Position numbers and translations under genes: made by a program. A stretch of DNA of 64,000 bases from Nephromyces sp. MM_2019. Lineage: Eukaryota; Apicomplexa; Aconoidasida; Nephromycida. Each line of letters begins with the position of its first letter. Position 1 is the stretch's first letter. The stretch lies in assembly GCA_015657535.1 (NCBI GenBank), contig JADHZB010001798.1, positions 1 through 64,000 of the forward strand, written 5' to 3'. Positions 51,169 through 64,000 of this stretch are shown here, one piece after another. Under the pieces are notes generated by a model. It did no database searches and was not told the DNA's origin. It saw nothing but the letters and a program-made list of their open reading frames with translations.

Positions 51169-54100
51169 TCAAGGATTAAGCCGCTTCGGGTCACGAGGAA
51201 ATAATGACACTTTGCGGATGTTTGGGAGACCTAGAAAAGAGTAAAAAACGTAGCACACAGAGCCAGATAGCCAATAAAGATATATGATAAACTGCTTCTT
51301 CCTACAAATGAAGCTTTTGTAATCAAACCAATGGCAGCTCTTGTTCTACACACAGCCACAAGTTCAACTATGGCAGTACATAGAGTCCAAAAAACACGCA
51401 CACAGAGGCACATGAACACGCACGTAGACAAAAACAAAAGCACATGCATCTGCATACACGTGCACACGCATATAATCACACATGCACACACAAGTGCACA
51501 TGCACATAATCACACACCCCCACATATTCCCACACACACACTTACCTAGGTACAGCATAACAACCCTCTCAAGTCCAATACCACACCCTGCATGTGGGTA
51601 TGAGCCGTATTTGAAGGCATTAACGTAAGGCTTGATATCCTCAGCAGGCACTCCACATTCTGCAGTTCTCTTCAACAAAGCTTCAGGCTCGTGAATACGC
51701 TGAGCCCCAGAGAGGATCTCTTCCCCCCTCATGAAGAAATCATACGAATTTGAAAATTTCTGCGAAATACACAAGAGGATGATACGTATAAGACAATGAA
51801 GATAAGTATACCCATCTCTCTAGATGAGTACTATCAAGAAGAATAGTCCTGAAATGCAGCGAAATCAACGAGATTTGGCTATAATCGCAATTTTATAAGC
51901 CTTTAAGCCCTGTTTTCACGGGAAACTAGCACTTAAAACAGCAGGAGGGGCTTGCTTTCTTAAAGGAGCAAAAGCTGAGAGTCTTGAAGGAATTTGGGTG
52001 TACGTACACCTACCTCATCATACATAAAACGTGTGGGAAGATATGAATTTGAGTCGCTTCACTGGTAGCTGCCAGTTTGAAGACCAGTTTTCTTAGACTG
52101 CTTGTAATACAGGAGATAAACACCCAGGTGATGTGTGTGGCTGTTACACACACTTGAGAATGGGGAGAATCTGAATCTTTTCAGTAGGTTTGAAGAGACT
52201 AAATTTGGTGAGATGCGCGTGTGTAGACTGGAAAATGTGAAGGTGCGGAGCTGACAGCTACAGTGAAGATTAGAAGCAGAGGTCCTCAATGAAGATTCAG
52301 AGCTGATGCGTTAAGTAAAGACTCTTTGTTTACAGCTGCTTTAAGACGCTCTTCTATTGAATCAATACTTTCACATGTGAATGAAGGTTATTACACCTCA
52401 AAGTTTTATTCTATCCGTGTGTGTGCGCGTTTGTGTGTGTGCTTGTGCGCTTGGGTGTGTGCGTGCCTGTGTGGGCGTATATTTTTTAATGAAATTAGAG
52501 CAATGAGCCTAACAATGCAGCAAAAAAACACCCTAAAAGTCCAGAGAAAACAATCTAACTGATTGAGCCCAGAAAAAAACTTCACACACACAGGCAAACA
52601 CATCGAAAATGATGTTTTCTCTCGCAAAGTTTGCCATCAAAATCATCTTCAAAGTCGCAAAGAATCCCATTAAAGCGCAGGCAACCTTTGAAAAAACAAC
52701 TATGAGTTAACACACAGGTAAATTCGTACACAGGCGAGTACACACATAGCAGCAAGCACACACACAGGTGAATAAACTTAGGTGAACACATATATAGGTA
52801 AACAGATACAAATCTGAATACACATACAGAAAAACGCACACACACACAAACGCACACACATAGGAAAACATAGAGACAAGTAAACACGCATACAGGTGAG
52901 CACACACACACACACGTAAAAACACACATAGGAAAACATAGAGACAAGTAAACACGCATACAGGTGAGCACACACACACACACACACAAACGCACACACA
53001 TAGGAAAACATAGAGACAAGTAAACACGCATACAGGTGAGCACACACACACACGTAAAAACACACATAGGAAAACATAGAGACAAGTAAACACGCATACA
53101 GGTGAGCACACACACACACACAAACGCACACACATAGGAAAACATAGAGACAAGTAAACACGCATACAGGTGAGCACACACACACACACACAAACGCACA
53201 CACATAGGAAAACATAGAGACAAGTAAACACGCATACAGGTGAGCACACACACACACACACAAACGCACACACATAGGAAAACATAGAGACAAGTAAACA
53301 CGCATACAGGTGAGCACACACACACACACACGTAAAAACACACATATAGCCACAAAGAAAATTCAAACAGTACACGCACTCACACATCCACCAAAACACA
53401 CAAATAAAGGAAGTAATCCAAATTTTCAGCACAAATGTCTTTCTAACACACGTTCCAGTATAAATTGGGGGTTTTCAAGCCAACAGAAAACTTTGCAAAA
53501 GCAAAGAGCTTGAAGATACTTCAATCGACTTACTGGGTTCTCTGCAGACGGCATAGTATAGAAAGGACGAACTTTTGAAGGAAATCCAACGAGGATGTAA
53601 TAGTCTGTATTATATTTTTGCTTAATAAGCTGCCCAAGCAGTTTTTCCTGCTCAGTAGAGAAGTCAAATTCAGTCAAATCTTCAGGAATTTTCAAGAGAT
53701 CGTTTTCATCCAAGCTGCTTTCTTCCTTCATCTTCATCGCCTGACGCAGCATCTCAACGCCCTAAAAACGTCATCAGAAACAGACACGCACACACACACA
53801 TAAAACAGCGGTTTTCAGCAACTTTATGTGAGCTTGGGACTCAGTACTGATTGATTTAGTGTCATATTTCGAGAACATCATCGCGAAAAATACCAAAAAC
53901 ACACACAAATTATACTAATGTGTGCATATGAAACGCAAAAATTGGTTCTGTTTGATATTTAAGAATAAGAGTATCGTGTAGTTTCTGCTAGTAATCAGCA
54001 AACTAGCACACACAGAATCTACAAAAAGTCGGGTAAAATGATGAAATTCTACGCAGAAAATTTTAACAGTGTGAGTGCCTTAACGCAGTGAAAGAGACCA

Positions 54101-54188
54101 AATGCATGTCAGCGAGAACTGCTAGAAGAGGTAAATGAGAAGGCAAAGAAGAAGAAGCGGGAGCAGAAGAAGAAGAGGAAGAAGAAAA

Positions 54189-54224
<36 letters not shown>

Positions 54225-56944
54225 GGAAGAAGAAGAGGAAGAAGAGGAAGAAGAAGAAGCGGGAGCAGAAGAAGAAGAGGAAGAAGAAGAAGAGGAAGAA
54301 GAAGAAGAGGAAGAAGAAGAGGAAAAAGAAGAGGAAGAAGAGGAAGAAGAAGGAAGAAGAAGAGGAAGAAGAGGAAGAAGAGGAAAAAAAAAAAGAAGAA
54401 GAAGAAGAAGAAATAGGAGCAGCAGAAAATGGAGGACAGCCGGACCCTCAATTTCGCCTTTAATAGTAAATTTCACAATCATAGAAAGCAAGCGTCCGTA
54501 GACACACTTGTAAGCAACACACAGAGTAGCAATACACGTGTAAGCAACGGACATCGCAGCAAGCACACACCTCACAGCAACACATATCACCTACAAGTAC
54601 AGAAGTAACACACAAAAAAGCAGAATCTACTGCAAACCTCTTCAAAGGTGAGCCGAGGGGTGTTCCCAGGAATCCAAGTGAAAGGCTCAGCAGCATGCTG
54701 TGTATTTATACACGAAATATCCTGCATATCCAACAAGAGGAGATAGCACACGTTATCTGTGCGTCAAGAGTTACAGTTCTGTGTGCATTAACGGCTGCAA
54801 TCCCGTGTTTGTCGTGCCAGCTACATTCCCCTGCGTGTGTGTTCTCAACTACGTTACCGTGTCTTATCAGCTACATTCCACTGCGTGTGTGTTCTCAACT
54901 ACGTTACCGTGTCTTATCAGCTACATTCCCCTGCGTGTGTGTTCTCAACTACGTTACCATGTCTTATCAGCTACATTCCACTGCGTGTGTGTTCTCAACT
55001 ACGTTACCGTGTCTTATCAGCTACATTCCACTGCGTGTGTGTTCTCAACTACGTTACCGTGTCTTATCAGCTACATTCCCCTGCGTGTGTGTTCTCAACT
55101 ACGTTACCGTGTCTTATCAGCTACATTCCCCTGCGTGTGTGTTCTCAACTACGTTACCNNNNNNNNNNNNNNNNNNNNNNNNNNNNNNNNNNNNNNNNNN
55201 NNNNNNNNCTGCGTGTGTGTTCTCAACTACGTTACCGTGTCTTATCAGCTACATTCCCCTGCGCATGATATCAGCTATAGCGCTATGTGTTTATTAGCAC
55301 CTACATTACTGCGTGTATGCTCCCAGCTACTATTATCTGTGCGTATTAGCCACTACAATGCTATGTCTATTAGCAAGAGCTACACTCCTCTGTCTGCGTG
55401 TTACAAGCCTCTGGAAAAACCAAACAAATGACATGAACGTTCTCGCACACACCGTGGATTTAAAAGACATTGATTTCTCATGAGAACACACATAAATGAA
55501 AACACATACGATCCCACACAGACTATTACATGTATCCACTCACAGATATAAAAAACACACATGCAACACACTCGCAATCCATATAGAATACGTATAAAAG
55601 AAACATACATTCCCTCAATGCAGACACACAAAAACATACCTACACTCTCACACACTCAGGGACGCTCATACGTACACAAACACACCAGCACCCACGCACT
55701 TGCACATATCCACACTCCCAGTCGCACACCCACACGCACACACCAACTCCCGCCCACCCACACGCACACACCAACTCCCGCCCACCCACACGCACACACC
55801 AACTCCCGCCCACCCACACGCACACACCAACTCCCGCCCACCCACACGCACACACCAACTCCCGCCCACCCACACACCCACACTCCCATAAACCCCTCAC
55901 TCCCACAAACGCATACCTTTCCGCTATGCCTAGTTAATCTACTAAAGACATACTGAAACATCTCATCTATTACATCAACAACTTCAAAGTAATGCTCCTT
56001 GAACGTCATCTCCATATCAACCCCCACAAATTCGCATAAATGACGGTGTGTGTTGCTGTTCTCAGCACGGAAAACGGGGCCTAAAAAGCATCAAAAAACG
56101 AAGAGGAAGAGGCAAGTTTAAACCACAGCACACAATATCCTATCTCTAAGGATATCTGCTCATAAAAACGAGTTTTTAACGCAACATCGTGGAAATGACG
56201 TGATTCTTTGAAGGGAAACAACGATGTTTTTCCTTCTATATACTGAAGATTAGTGAAAGAGCGAGTATTCCGTCGATGAGGCGTGTGAAGACGAGAAAAC
56301 AAACGATTTTGCTCTTGTTGACGAACCGCTTTTAAGCACTTCATTAAGGAAAAAGAGCATAAAGAAGGTGATTTTATAATGTTTGAAAAGAGGAAGTGAA
56401 GAGAGCAAAGTGCAATGAAAGAGTAAGACAGGAATATAGAGTAAAAAGAGTATAATTTCATCACGTGTGTGAATTTGTGTGTGTTGGTGTGTAGATGTGC
56501 GTGTATGGGTATGCTTAGGTGTGTGTGCCGGTGTGTAGATGTGCAGGCTCTCCTGCGTGTGTGGGTTTGCGTATGCAGGTGTGAGAATGAGCCTATGCAG
56601 TGTGTTTTTGCATCTGCATGTACGTGGGTGCCTGTTCATGTTTGCGAATGTATCTGTGCGTGTGTATGTGCCTCTGTGTATGTTAGTACTCGCAGTATGC
56701 TTGCTTTGCCATCAGATTTTCTCACAATGAGCAAAGCTAAACGCACTGCACTTTTATTTACACACAATCAAGCACTTTGTATGAAGGAAGATGCTGAAAC
56801 TGAGAAAAAGGGAAAAAACCTCAAAGCCTTACCAATCTCAAATACCCTATCCATATCCGCCATCAAAGCCATTTGCTTGTAGAGCTGGGGTGATTGAGCC
56901 AAAAAAGCCTTTTCTACACACAAAAACTCATAGAAAATAGATTA

Positions 56945-56983
<39 letters not shown>

Positions 56984-59900
56984 CGCACACACACACACAC
57001 ACACACGCACACACACACGCACACACACACACACACACATGCACACACACACACACGCACACACACACACGCACAGACCTGAATTCCAGCTTTTGAACGC
57101 TGAATCTCGATGTTTTATTTGAACATTTTGAGAGGGTGAAAGAGGCGAGAAAACGTAAAATTAAAGGCAATAAGAACGAAAAAAAAAGCGTGAAATGAAG
57201 AAAATGTTAAGAACACAGCGAATACAAGTGAATTTCAATATTTTATAAAAGCAAACGACTCATGACAAAGATTCAGGGACAAGTTAATCAATGCAAATCA
57301 AGAGATTTACGGCAAAGACGTAAGCGCCCCTGGGGAAGAAGAAACAAAGCAGAGAAAGCAGTGCAAACAAGACAAATGCAGTATAAGCACGGGAATTGTG
57401 CCAAAAAAGTGGAAATTTCAAGAAAAAAACATCAAAAGGGCATCAGCAAACATCACAACAGCAGCAGAAAAGAATAAAATGCATAAAAACACACACTCAA
57501 CAGCATCAAAAAGCACCAAAGAAGCAGGATTTTGACTACGAGAACATCCACACGTCTTAATCCTCAGTAATGATTGCAATTTAGAGGACAAGAAAAGGAG
57601 TAAAATACCAAAGGAACTCCCATATAATAGAATCCATAAAATATACGGCATTAAAGATAGCAAGGCATTGAACACACATTAAATAACAAAAATATACACA
57701 CACACACACACACACACAAGTCTATCCAAAAAAAACTTACTTCCAAAGTAAGCTAGAGAAAAGCAATTAGCACCTCCCTCTGAAGCACCTCCAATGAGCT
57801 TTGGAGAGTGTATTTCAATGAAGCCATTGCTGAGAAAAACGTATTGAAAGAGAAGTAATTGAAGAAGAAGAAGAAGATAAGTGAACAAAGATGAGAACTT
57901 CTCAAGAACTCAAGCAAAAACTACGTATTCAGTAGAAAAAGAGAAAACATTGATGGTATATCCAGCTGTAAACTTGGGAAACTACTAGACACACACATGC
58001 ATAAAAACGCACACATAGATATATCATACTTCAAGTGTTTCAAAGACTTCACCATAAATAGTATAGCAAATCTGTTTATGGATATAGAAAGAGTAGCATT
58101 AAACTATGAGAGATGCGTGAAAATCATACAATAAGTGTCTTAAAGATAGAATGAGAGATGACTTAAAGCATAAAAATAGCCCTTAGATAAATAGACAGTA
58201 GAATAAGCACACACAAGATGGGATAAACTCATACACAAACTCACACACAAAGACACACTGCGGTACTAAAAACTTCCCATAAACAAGACAAGATGCATCG
58301 AGCAGGAAAACGGAATAGAACACACAATAAAGAGGTACGGCCCTGAGCTATCCATCACAGAATCAGCAGTTTTGCTTATATATATATATCACATTCACCT
58401 AGTTATAATGCAGCTCAATAGAAGGTAAGCGAAGCACGAAAAACGCACACACACACATCCCTGCATGGCAAGCAAAAGATCCGTACAAAATCTAACAGCT
58501 AAAGCAAATCATTCTCATCATTATGAACGAAAAGCATGAAGATTTCCACACACAGACTCCGGCAAAATGCAGCTTTTCTGAACCTATTTGTAATTTCTTA
58601 TTAATAAAAGCAAGTCTTTAGCAATTCATAGAAAATCCCAATTGCTCACCTTGATAAGAATTCCCTAAAGTATGCACCCACATCAGATTGTACCCTGAAG
58701 ATAGCTTGGTTAGCTATAGTCTAAAGAAGAAGAAGAAGAAGGGGATGATGGGGAAGCAGGGGAAGAAGAGGGAGAAAGAGATGGGAAGGTGATCGGGAAG
58801 AAAAGCAAAGAGGAGACAGAAAAGAAGAATACGAAGAAACGGAAGAAGAAAAAGAAAAAGAACAAAATAAAGAACAAAAAAACAATAAAAACGTCAAAAA
58901 ATGTGCTCAGAAAAGCAGCAAATCATCAAATTTAAAGCTAAAAAGTCACATTCCCAGAGGTTATAAAGTGTGATGCCAGCAACCAGAGGGTTCTCAAAAA
59001 GCTTGCATGGCAAGTGCAGCACGCTTCCTGCTACCACGAAAGATATTAAGAAGCTTGAAACGCTCTAGATTTCCGCCAGTTTTTAAAGAAAGCTACAAAG
59101 TCTGAAGCTTACAAGGAAACATATTGTTACCCATAAAAAAACAGTAGTAATTCTCTTTCTTTTCCCATAGATTCTCTGCATTTTTTCACTGCAAATAGCA
59201 AAGCGAAACCTGGTTTTATCAGCAGGTACATCTCTGCATTTATTTACTGCTTCCTCCGCTTCATTTAGTAAAAAAGAATCCGCATTTTCTCTCTACTACT
59301 CGCAGTTGCCAAGAAAACATGATAATTTGATATAAGTGGAATTTTTCGCAGCTTTACGAGTAGAAGCTGCGAAAAAGAGGAAGAAGATTCCACTATCATC
59401 ACTAATTAATAAAGCTAGTTTGCCAAAAACCCTCTCATTTCTTCGATTTCTAGCAACTCCTACGTTTATCCTTCAATAAATACTCTACAGTAAGTTCTAG
59501 CAAAGAGAAAGCATTCCGCCATGGCTGTGATAGAAAGCGCTATTTAATGCTATAGTTAATTTACTGAGATTGTGGGAATACCACCGCTAATCTCACTAGA
59601 AAAGCTAAGGACGGCGAATTGTGTGTGCGTGTGTGTGTGATCCAACCCTCCTTTTGCGGGAATACCACTACTTAACTATATCTTGAACCTTGTGTTCAAG
59701 TGGGCTTCACCTGCTTCTGGCATAAATTCATGTATGCACACGATAAAATCAGCAGCTTCTAAGAGTGTTTTCTTACCCTCAAATCCATGATTCGGTTATC
59801 TAGACGAGTATCCAGGTTGACTCGTATCAACTATAGCAAAGAAAAAGAAGCAGAAAACGCCAGTGAATTTATTAAGAAAAAAGACTGAAGAAGAGGGGTG

Positions 59901-62900
59901 AGAAAAACATCAAAAAACTGCACTTTGTGGGATTTTTGGTTGTTTTCAAAGAGTTGAGTAGAGGAGGAAAGCAGTGGAGAAAACGAGCTTCAAAGGGGGG
60001 CATTAAAGGGGTAAACAACAGAGACGATGCTCGATGATCATACAATGACTAGAAAAGATCAAAGAGGGTAACCATTGAAAGTTAGACACAGTGTGAGTGA
60101 GCAAACAGGTGAAGGAAAAAGCGTATACGACGAAGAAGGCGGAGAGTTTCACTAGGCTTTACGTACTTCAGAGGCCACACTATCTGGTTGATTGGCATCC
60201 TTCAGTTGGAAAGGCAACTCTATATAAAACAGAATAGAGAACTTTTCATACGTACACATAGAAAATGATCAAGTTAAGCTGGGTGAACGCTAGAGTAACA
60301 CAAACCTGCAAAAATCGTGGTAACACAAGCAAAAATACTCCAAGAACAGGCAGGAAGTCAATAAACTACAGAAAATAACAGTGAAGAAAAGAAATATAAG
60401 AAAAGGATAAAGCACATAAAGAAGATGAAATTTAGAGTATATAATTCAGCACTGATAAGAGGTAGAATCGCGTTTTTTCCTAGAATTTTGAGCACAGTGC
60501 GTGGTTGTAGATATATCTACGTATTTTGACGAATTTTCAACTTCTTCTTCCTCATGGGCTTCCACTTCTTTCTCTTCTACTTCTTGATTGGCTTTCTCTT
60601 CTTTTTCTTCATCTTCTTCTTCATTGGCTTCGCCTACTTCTTCTTTCTCATCACCATTTGCTACCTCCTCTCCCTCCTCTGCTTCACAAAAATAATGACT
60701 GCTTTTCCAGCATCTCACACTTCTTTTGGCATACTTCTCACCCCATACTCTTACTATATAATTTTGAGAGCTTAAGCCAGCAGTTTTTATGCCATTTTCT
60801 TAGCATTTTTTCATTACTCCGATGAATTTGGGAGCTAAACACACTCCTAAACCCTTGAATAGCCCTTAAAACATCATAAAAGATTCCAACAATTCGCACT
60901 TTCAGAATTAGCTGCTACTTCTCAGCTCAAAATCCGAAATATTCAGAAGAATTCAAGGTTTTTTCATATACTCAGAGCATTAATTCTTGAATATCAATCT
61001 CAAAAACAAGAGAAACATCATTGGTTGGTAGTTGTACGCAAAATTCGGCCCAACTGGCTGTTTTTATCAACCAAACAAATCATATTCGCTAGTTCAAAAA
61101 TATGCATCAGTGAAGGAGTAGGAGCTTTTCGACGGTAAAATACGTATAAAACGTAACATTTTGAGGATATAAACCGGGTTCTAAGCAGGGAAAACGACAC
61201 ACACACAACCCAGAAAAAGAAGAGAAAGCATCATTCTGCTGCAATTCATCTTATATTCCTCTTTAACGCATGAAAAAACATATGGTTTGCCTCCTTTGAG
61301 AGAAAAGTCCCTACCTGGAGCAGCCTTTGAGACGCAAAAAAAGCGGATAGCTTTGATCTCAACTGTGAAGAAACATTAGGAATGAGGCTAAAAGAGCGTG
61401 AAATAAACGGAGAAGCACATAAATATAAACTTGCAAAGTACTAAAATTCTATTAATTACATCAGTGAGAAGTTATGGGTGAGAAGGATATATGCATACAC
61501 ACATTATTAGGACACGCATATGCGGGTAGGACACACGTGGATAGAATAAATAACACATGGGCGAGAGGTAAATACCTCCATACCCGAAATCCCACATCTA
61601 TACCCACACACCCAAATCCACATCTACACTCCCACACACCGGCACCCACGCTCCCACGACCACACGCCCACACACACACATTCAGTAAACATTGAAGCAC
61701 ATACCATAGGTTAAAGCACAAGCAATCCGGCAACTTCCTAATGCACATTCTTGAACATAAATTGGGTCACATACATGCTAAAGACATCCAAAAAAAGCAA
61801 TCAGCTCATGAAGATACGATCAAGCACACACACACACGCACATTTCTTTAATAAACTATAGTCATTCTTAACCTTTCTGGGAAGTAGCCTGAATAGGAAC
61901 AGCTGGAATTGTAACAGTTCCGAATACATCAACGACAGACTCAAGCGGAACTCTGATGAGGGAATTCGACAAAAATACGATTGTTTAAAGGTAGGAAGTT
62001 ATGCTAGGATGCTTTAATGCCTAAAAACTCTGGAAGATCACAGCAAAACCGTCATCCTGACACTTTGAGAAAATAGTAGCTCTCGTTAAAGAAAAAGCAG
62101 GAAAAACAACGTAAGAAAAATCTAAATCTGTAAAGCAGCGAACAACTCAGAAAATACAACTAAAAACCGACAAAAAAACGAAGAGGAGGGAAAATTCACG
62201 GATTTTATCATACAATTCACTGCATCTCATTACACTTTTCCCACTGTAATTTCAAGCAAATAAAAAGATTTTATTCTTTTAAAAAGAAGTGTATAAAGAG
62301 AAAAATATATGCCAGAGTTTTTAAAAAATATCAAACACGCTGGCAAAAAAATTGTGATGATTTGCGCTTGAAGATAAAAGGGTGAAGATAGCCAGTGTAA
62401 CTCCAATACACACTAAAAAATTCCAATATTCAGGCGGAATAGAGGGAGAAAAAAAGCAAAAAATATACCACCTTACTTTTTAGCTGGTGAAAAAGGGAAA
62501 AACTTTGTACAACGAAACTTTACGCAAGTTTATGCTAAGCTTCAATTTTTTTGGCAGAATTAATTGATAACGGGAACAAGAAATACCGTAATCTTACCAA
62601 ATAAAACAGTTTTCACGCTCCTCAAACACAGCATGGGTGCATCAGCCAAATTTCTATGTATAAATTTATAAAAAAAACACATAATCTTACATAAAAGGGA
62701 GCGAAACCGCTTCAAAATGAAACAATTAACGTAAAAATAGAGAATAAAACTCGAAAAACTATTATAAACACTGCAAGTTGAGAAATTGAAGCAGAAAAGA
62801 CTCTGTGGTATCTTCATTGCGCATTTTTAGTTCAGCAAGTCACGGCAAAAAAAATAGTCAACAAAAGTTTTTAGGAATAAACCATCATAAGCTGTTTGGC

Positions 62901-63870
62901 AGCATACTAAATAATGCGTTAGAAAGCTTACGATGCTATCCACTTGATCATATCCCTGGAATCGCTTTCCGAAGCATCAGCTATGCACTGTACAGTTTGG
63001 CAGCCCTGCCGCAGCACAACAAAGCAAAGAGGGCCTGAAAAACAACATGACATAAGAAAGAACTACACAATTATCTGCAGTACAGGAGGGTTTAAAAATC
63101 AAAGCAGTGTATACTGAGCAATTCTACCTTTTCTTCTAGAATCTTGCAGCCTTGCACGAATCCAGACACTGTCTCCTTCCAATTTTTCATCGAGGCAACT
63201 AACTTCATGCCATATCCTTGAAGTCCTGGTTGTTGAGCGAATCAATGGTAAATAACCAAACGAATCTTCATCAATATTTTCAATTACTTTGTTGAGTAAA
63301 AGTATTGCTCCTGCTTCTTGTTCTTCTCCTAAAATGTCAATAAAGCATAGCATATACTGTGAAAAAGAGGTGGCAGCGAAGCGTAAAATTGTTATTATGA
63401 ATCCTATTCTGACTGTATTCTTTCGGCGTTAATTTCATCTTTTCGGTGCGATAGAGATTGGTATCAAAATAGTGTAAAAGCGAGGCTGTAGTTCCAAAAA
63501 AACCGAAACGCTGCTAACTCCTGGGCAGGGTAAGATTCAGAGAAAGCCGAGGTCCCTTAACTAGCAAAAAAGAACTTACAAGAAAGATTTCAAGATATCT
63601 TACAATGCGGGTACCTAGTATAACCACTTGCATAAACAGACGTCTCTCATTCTAAATCAAATATGCAGGCTAAACAAGAATTATTCACGCAAACAATACA
63701 AGTTAATTGTTCCAGCATAGCATGCAATGCAGTGCCTTACTGGCAGAATTTTTCTTTGCCTTCGAAAGCGCCTTCTCAGCCTTCTTGGCGGCTTTCTTGG
63801 AAATGCCAACGACGGGCTCTACAGAAGTATCCCCACTTGCAATCGTTTGACCTGCAGCCTCCGCATCCAT
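51169..63870 (-). CDS. DARS1: Aspartyl-tRNA synthetase, cytosolic eukaryotic type
   Basis: Charges tRNA-Asp with aspartate in the cytosol. Fifteen exons, all phases consistent, 544 aa: 63870-63741, 63328-63128, 63034-62932, 61952-61873, 61749-61705, 60219-60167, 59830-59777, 58720-58650, 57829-57741, 56913-56833, 56080-55917, 54697-54638, 53761-53534, 51759-51546 and 51230-51169 (stop at 51169-51171). The N-terminus has the lysine/alanine helix ([17 protein letters not shown]) typical of eukaryotic cytosolic AspRS. The anticodon-binding OB fold spans about 50-190 ([22 protein letters not shown]). [13 protein letters not shown] leads into the class II core with motif 1 ([20 protein letters not shown]), [12 protein letters not shown], motif 2 ([18 protein letters not shown], 303-320) and motif 3 ([12 protein letters not shown], 513-524). 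The end [10 protein letters not shown] matches the family terminus. Upstream in-frame codons lack ATG. Introns carry several minisatellites and one assembly gap. Confidence 0.96.
52838..53345. repeat. Minisatellite of about 66-72 bases, seven copies, in AspRS intron 13
   Basis: TAGGAAAACATAGAGACAAG recurs about seven times from 52862 to 53276, each followed by TAAACACGCATACAGGTGAG and a CA run of variable length. Two unit types, with GTAAAAACACA or AAACGCACACA after the CA run, are interspersed. Very high identity between copies points to recent expansion. Long Cys/Val frames on the minus strand are repeat translations. Confidence 0.93.
54130..54418. repeat. Polypurine GAA/GAG tract in AspRS intron 12
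   Basis: Almost 290 bases of purine on the plus strand, built of GAA, GAG and GGA triplets with two GAAGAAGCGGGAGCAGAAGA-type interruptions. The sense strand of AspRS is therefore polypyrimidine. Mirror-repeat homopurine tracts of this kind can form triplex DNA. Confidence 0.92.
54821..55263. repeat. 50-base minisatellite in AspRS intron 11, interrupted by assembly gap
   Basis: CTGCGTGTGTGTTCTCAACT recurs every 50 bases from 54831 (54881, 54931, 54981, 55031, 55081, 55131), and again at 55209 after a gap. Units differ mainly at one base (ATTCCC or ATTCCA). The copy after the gap is out of register with the 50-base ladder. Confidence 0.95.
55159..55208. other. Assembly gap (50 N)
   Basis: Fifty consecutive N inside the 50-base minisatellite. 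The length is evidently a placeholder, because the repeat register shifts across it; real copy number is unknown. It lies in an AspRS intron, so the coding sequence is unaffected. Confidence 0.97.
55738..55880. repeat. 28-base minisatellite in AspRS intron 11
   Basis: CACACGCACACACCAACTCC plus CGCCCACC repeats about five times at 28-base spacing (for example CAACTCC at 55744 and 55772), directly downstream of the donor of the exon ending at 55917. It is GT-rich on the AspRS sense strand. Confidence 0.92.
56947..57078. repeat. (CA)n microsatellite in AspRS intron 9
   Basis: About 130 bases of CA dinucleotide with scattered CG steps, ending about 34 bases upstream of the acceptor for the exon starting at 56913. 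It reads as TG on the sense strand. Confidence 0.95.
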
Positions 63871-64000
63871 CTTGAAGAATAGTACCGTTGGAAATAGTTT
63901 TGAAGTAAAAAGTGATCTATGAAGATGAAAAAAGCGGAAACTAGGAAGGTAGTAGTCCCCAATAGAAAATCTAGAGAGCAAACCAGCAGATAGAGTAAAA
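63871..64000. other. Upstream of AspRS, no feature recognised
   Basis: The 5' flank of AspRS to the window edge. The reading frame stays open upstream of the start to about 63981 but contains no further ATG. No promoter element was recognised. Confidence 0.4.

Noticed and set aside
52582..53432. Three long minus-strand frames of 191-265 codons rich in Cys and Val
   Set aside because: They are translations of the CA-rich minisatellite in all three frames and lie inside an AspRS intron.
54063..54590. Poly-Ser/poly-Leu minus frames and poly-Arg/Lys plus frame
   Set aside because: Pure consequence of the GAA/GAG triplet tract; all frames are open.
52838..55880. CRISPR-like arrays of direct repeats
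   Set aside because: Repeats are head-to-tail minisatellites without unique spacers, in introns of a eukaryotic gene.
60446..60718. Glu-rich 90-codon minus frame, considered as an acidic cassette exon of AspRS
   Set aside because: A phase-matched acceptor exists but no donor in the phase needed by the next exon; AspRS is complete without it.
63871..63981. N-terminal extension of AspRS as an organelle leader
   Set aside because: The open upstream stretch begins with TTG and has no ATG; the Met at 63870 gives the expected N-terminus.

Overview
This is nuclear DNA of a eukaryote with spliced genes (GT-AG introns, mostly 120-1,700 bases). Two genes encode proteins with bipartite, secondary-plastid-type leaders: a CDC48 ATPase with a signal peptide and a long transit-like extension, and a membrane protein with a J-like domain. 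A plastid-targeted CDC48 is the hallmark of the ERAD-derived import machinery (SELMA) of red secondary plastids. The best guess is therefore a plastid-bearing apicomplexan or close relative (chromerid), but a host genus cannot be named from the sequence. The DNA is full of TG/CA microsatellites and minisatellites, except for a compositionally quiet block at about 24.8-38.3 kb.

Layout. 1-3.65 kb: no gene seen, C/T-rich toward the end. 3.65-5.46 kb (+): unidentified helical protein with a probable mitochondrial leader, broken by an ambiguous base. 7.56-9.02 kb (-): SPF45/RBM17-type splicing factor, one exon. 10.25-12.81 kb (+): unidentified multi-exon gene. 13.27-17.81 kb (-): plastid-type membrane protein with a J-like domain. 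About 19.5-21.4 kb (-): partly resolved unidentified gene. 23.45-24.71 kb (-): histone H3, one intron. 27.3-32.8 kb (+) and 33.65-34.7 kb (-): partly resolved genes in the quiet block. 38.33-48.52 kb (+): CDC48, 11 exons, reconstructed completely (930 aa). 51.17-63.87 kb (-): cytosolic-type aspartyl-tRNA synthetase, 15 exons, reconstructed completely (544 aa), convergent with CDC48.

There are no operons. The biologically linked pair is CDC48 plus the J-like membrane protein, both apparently plastid-directed. SPF45, H3 and AspRS are housekeeping genes. Introns carry long TG runs on the sense strand, often right after the 5' splice site, and a 10-base motif TGTAC(A/G)TACA recurs at least 12 times. 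No tRNA, rRNA, transposon or CRISPR array was recognised. For AspRS and CDC48 all exon phases were checked and are consistent; the other multi-exon models are incomplete.
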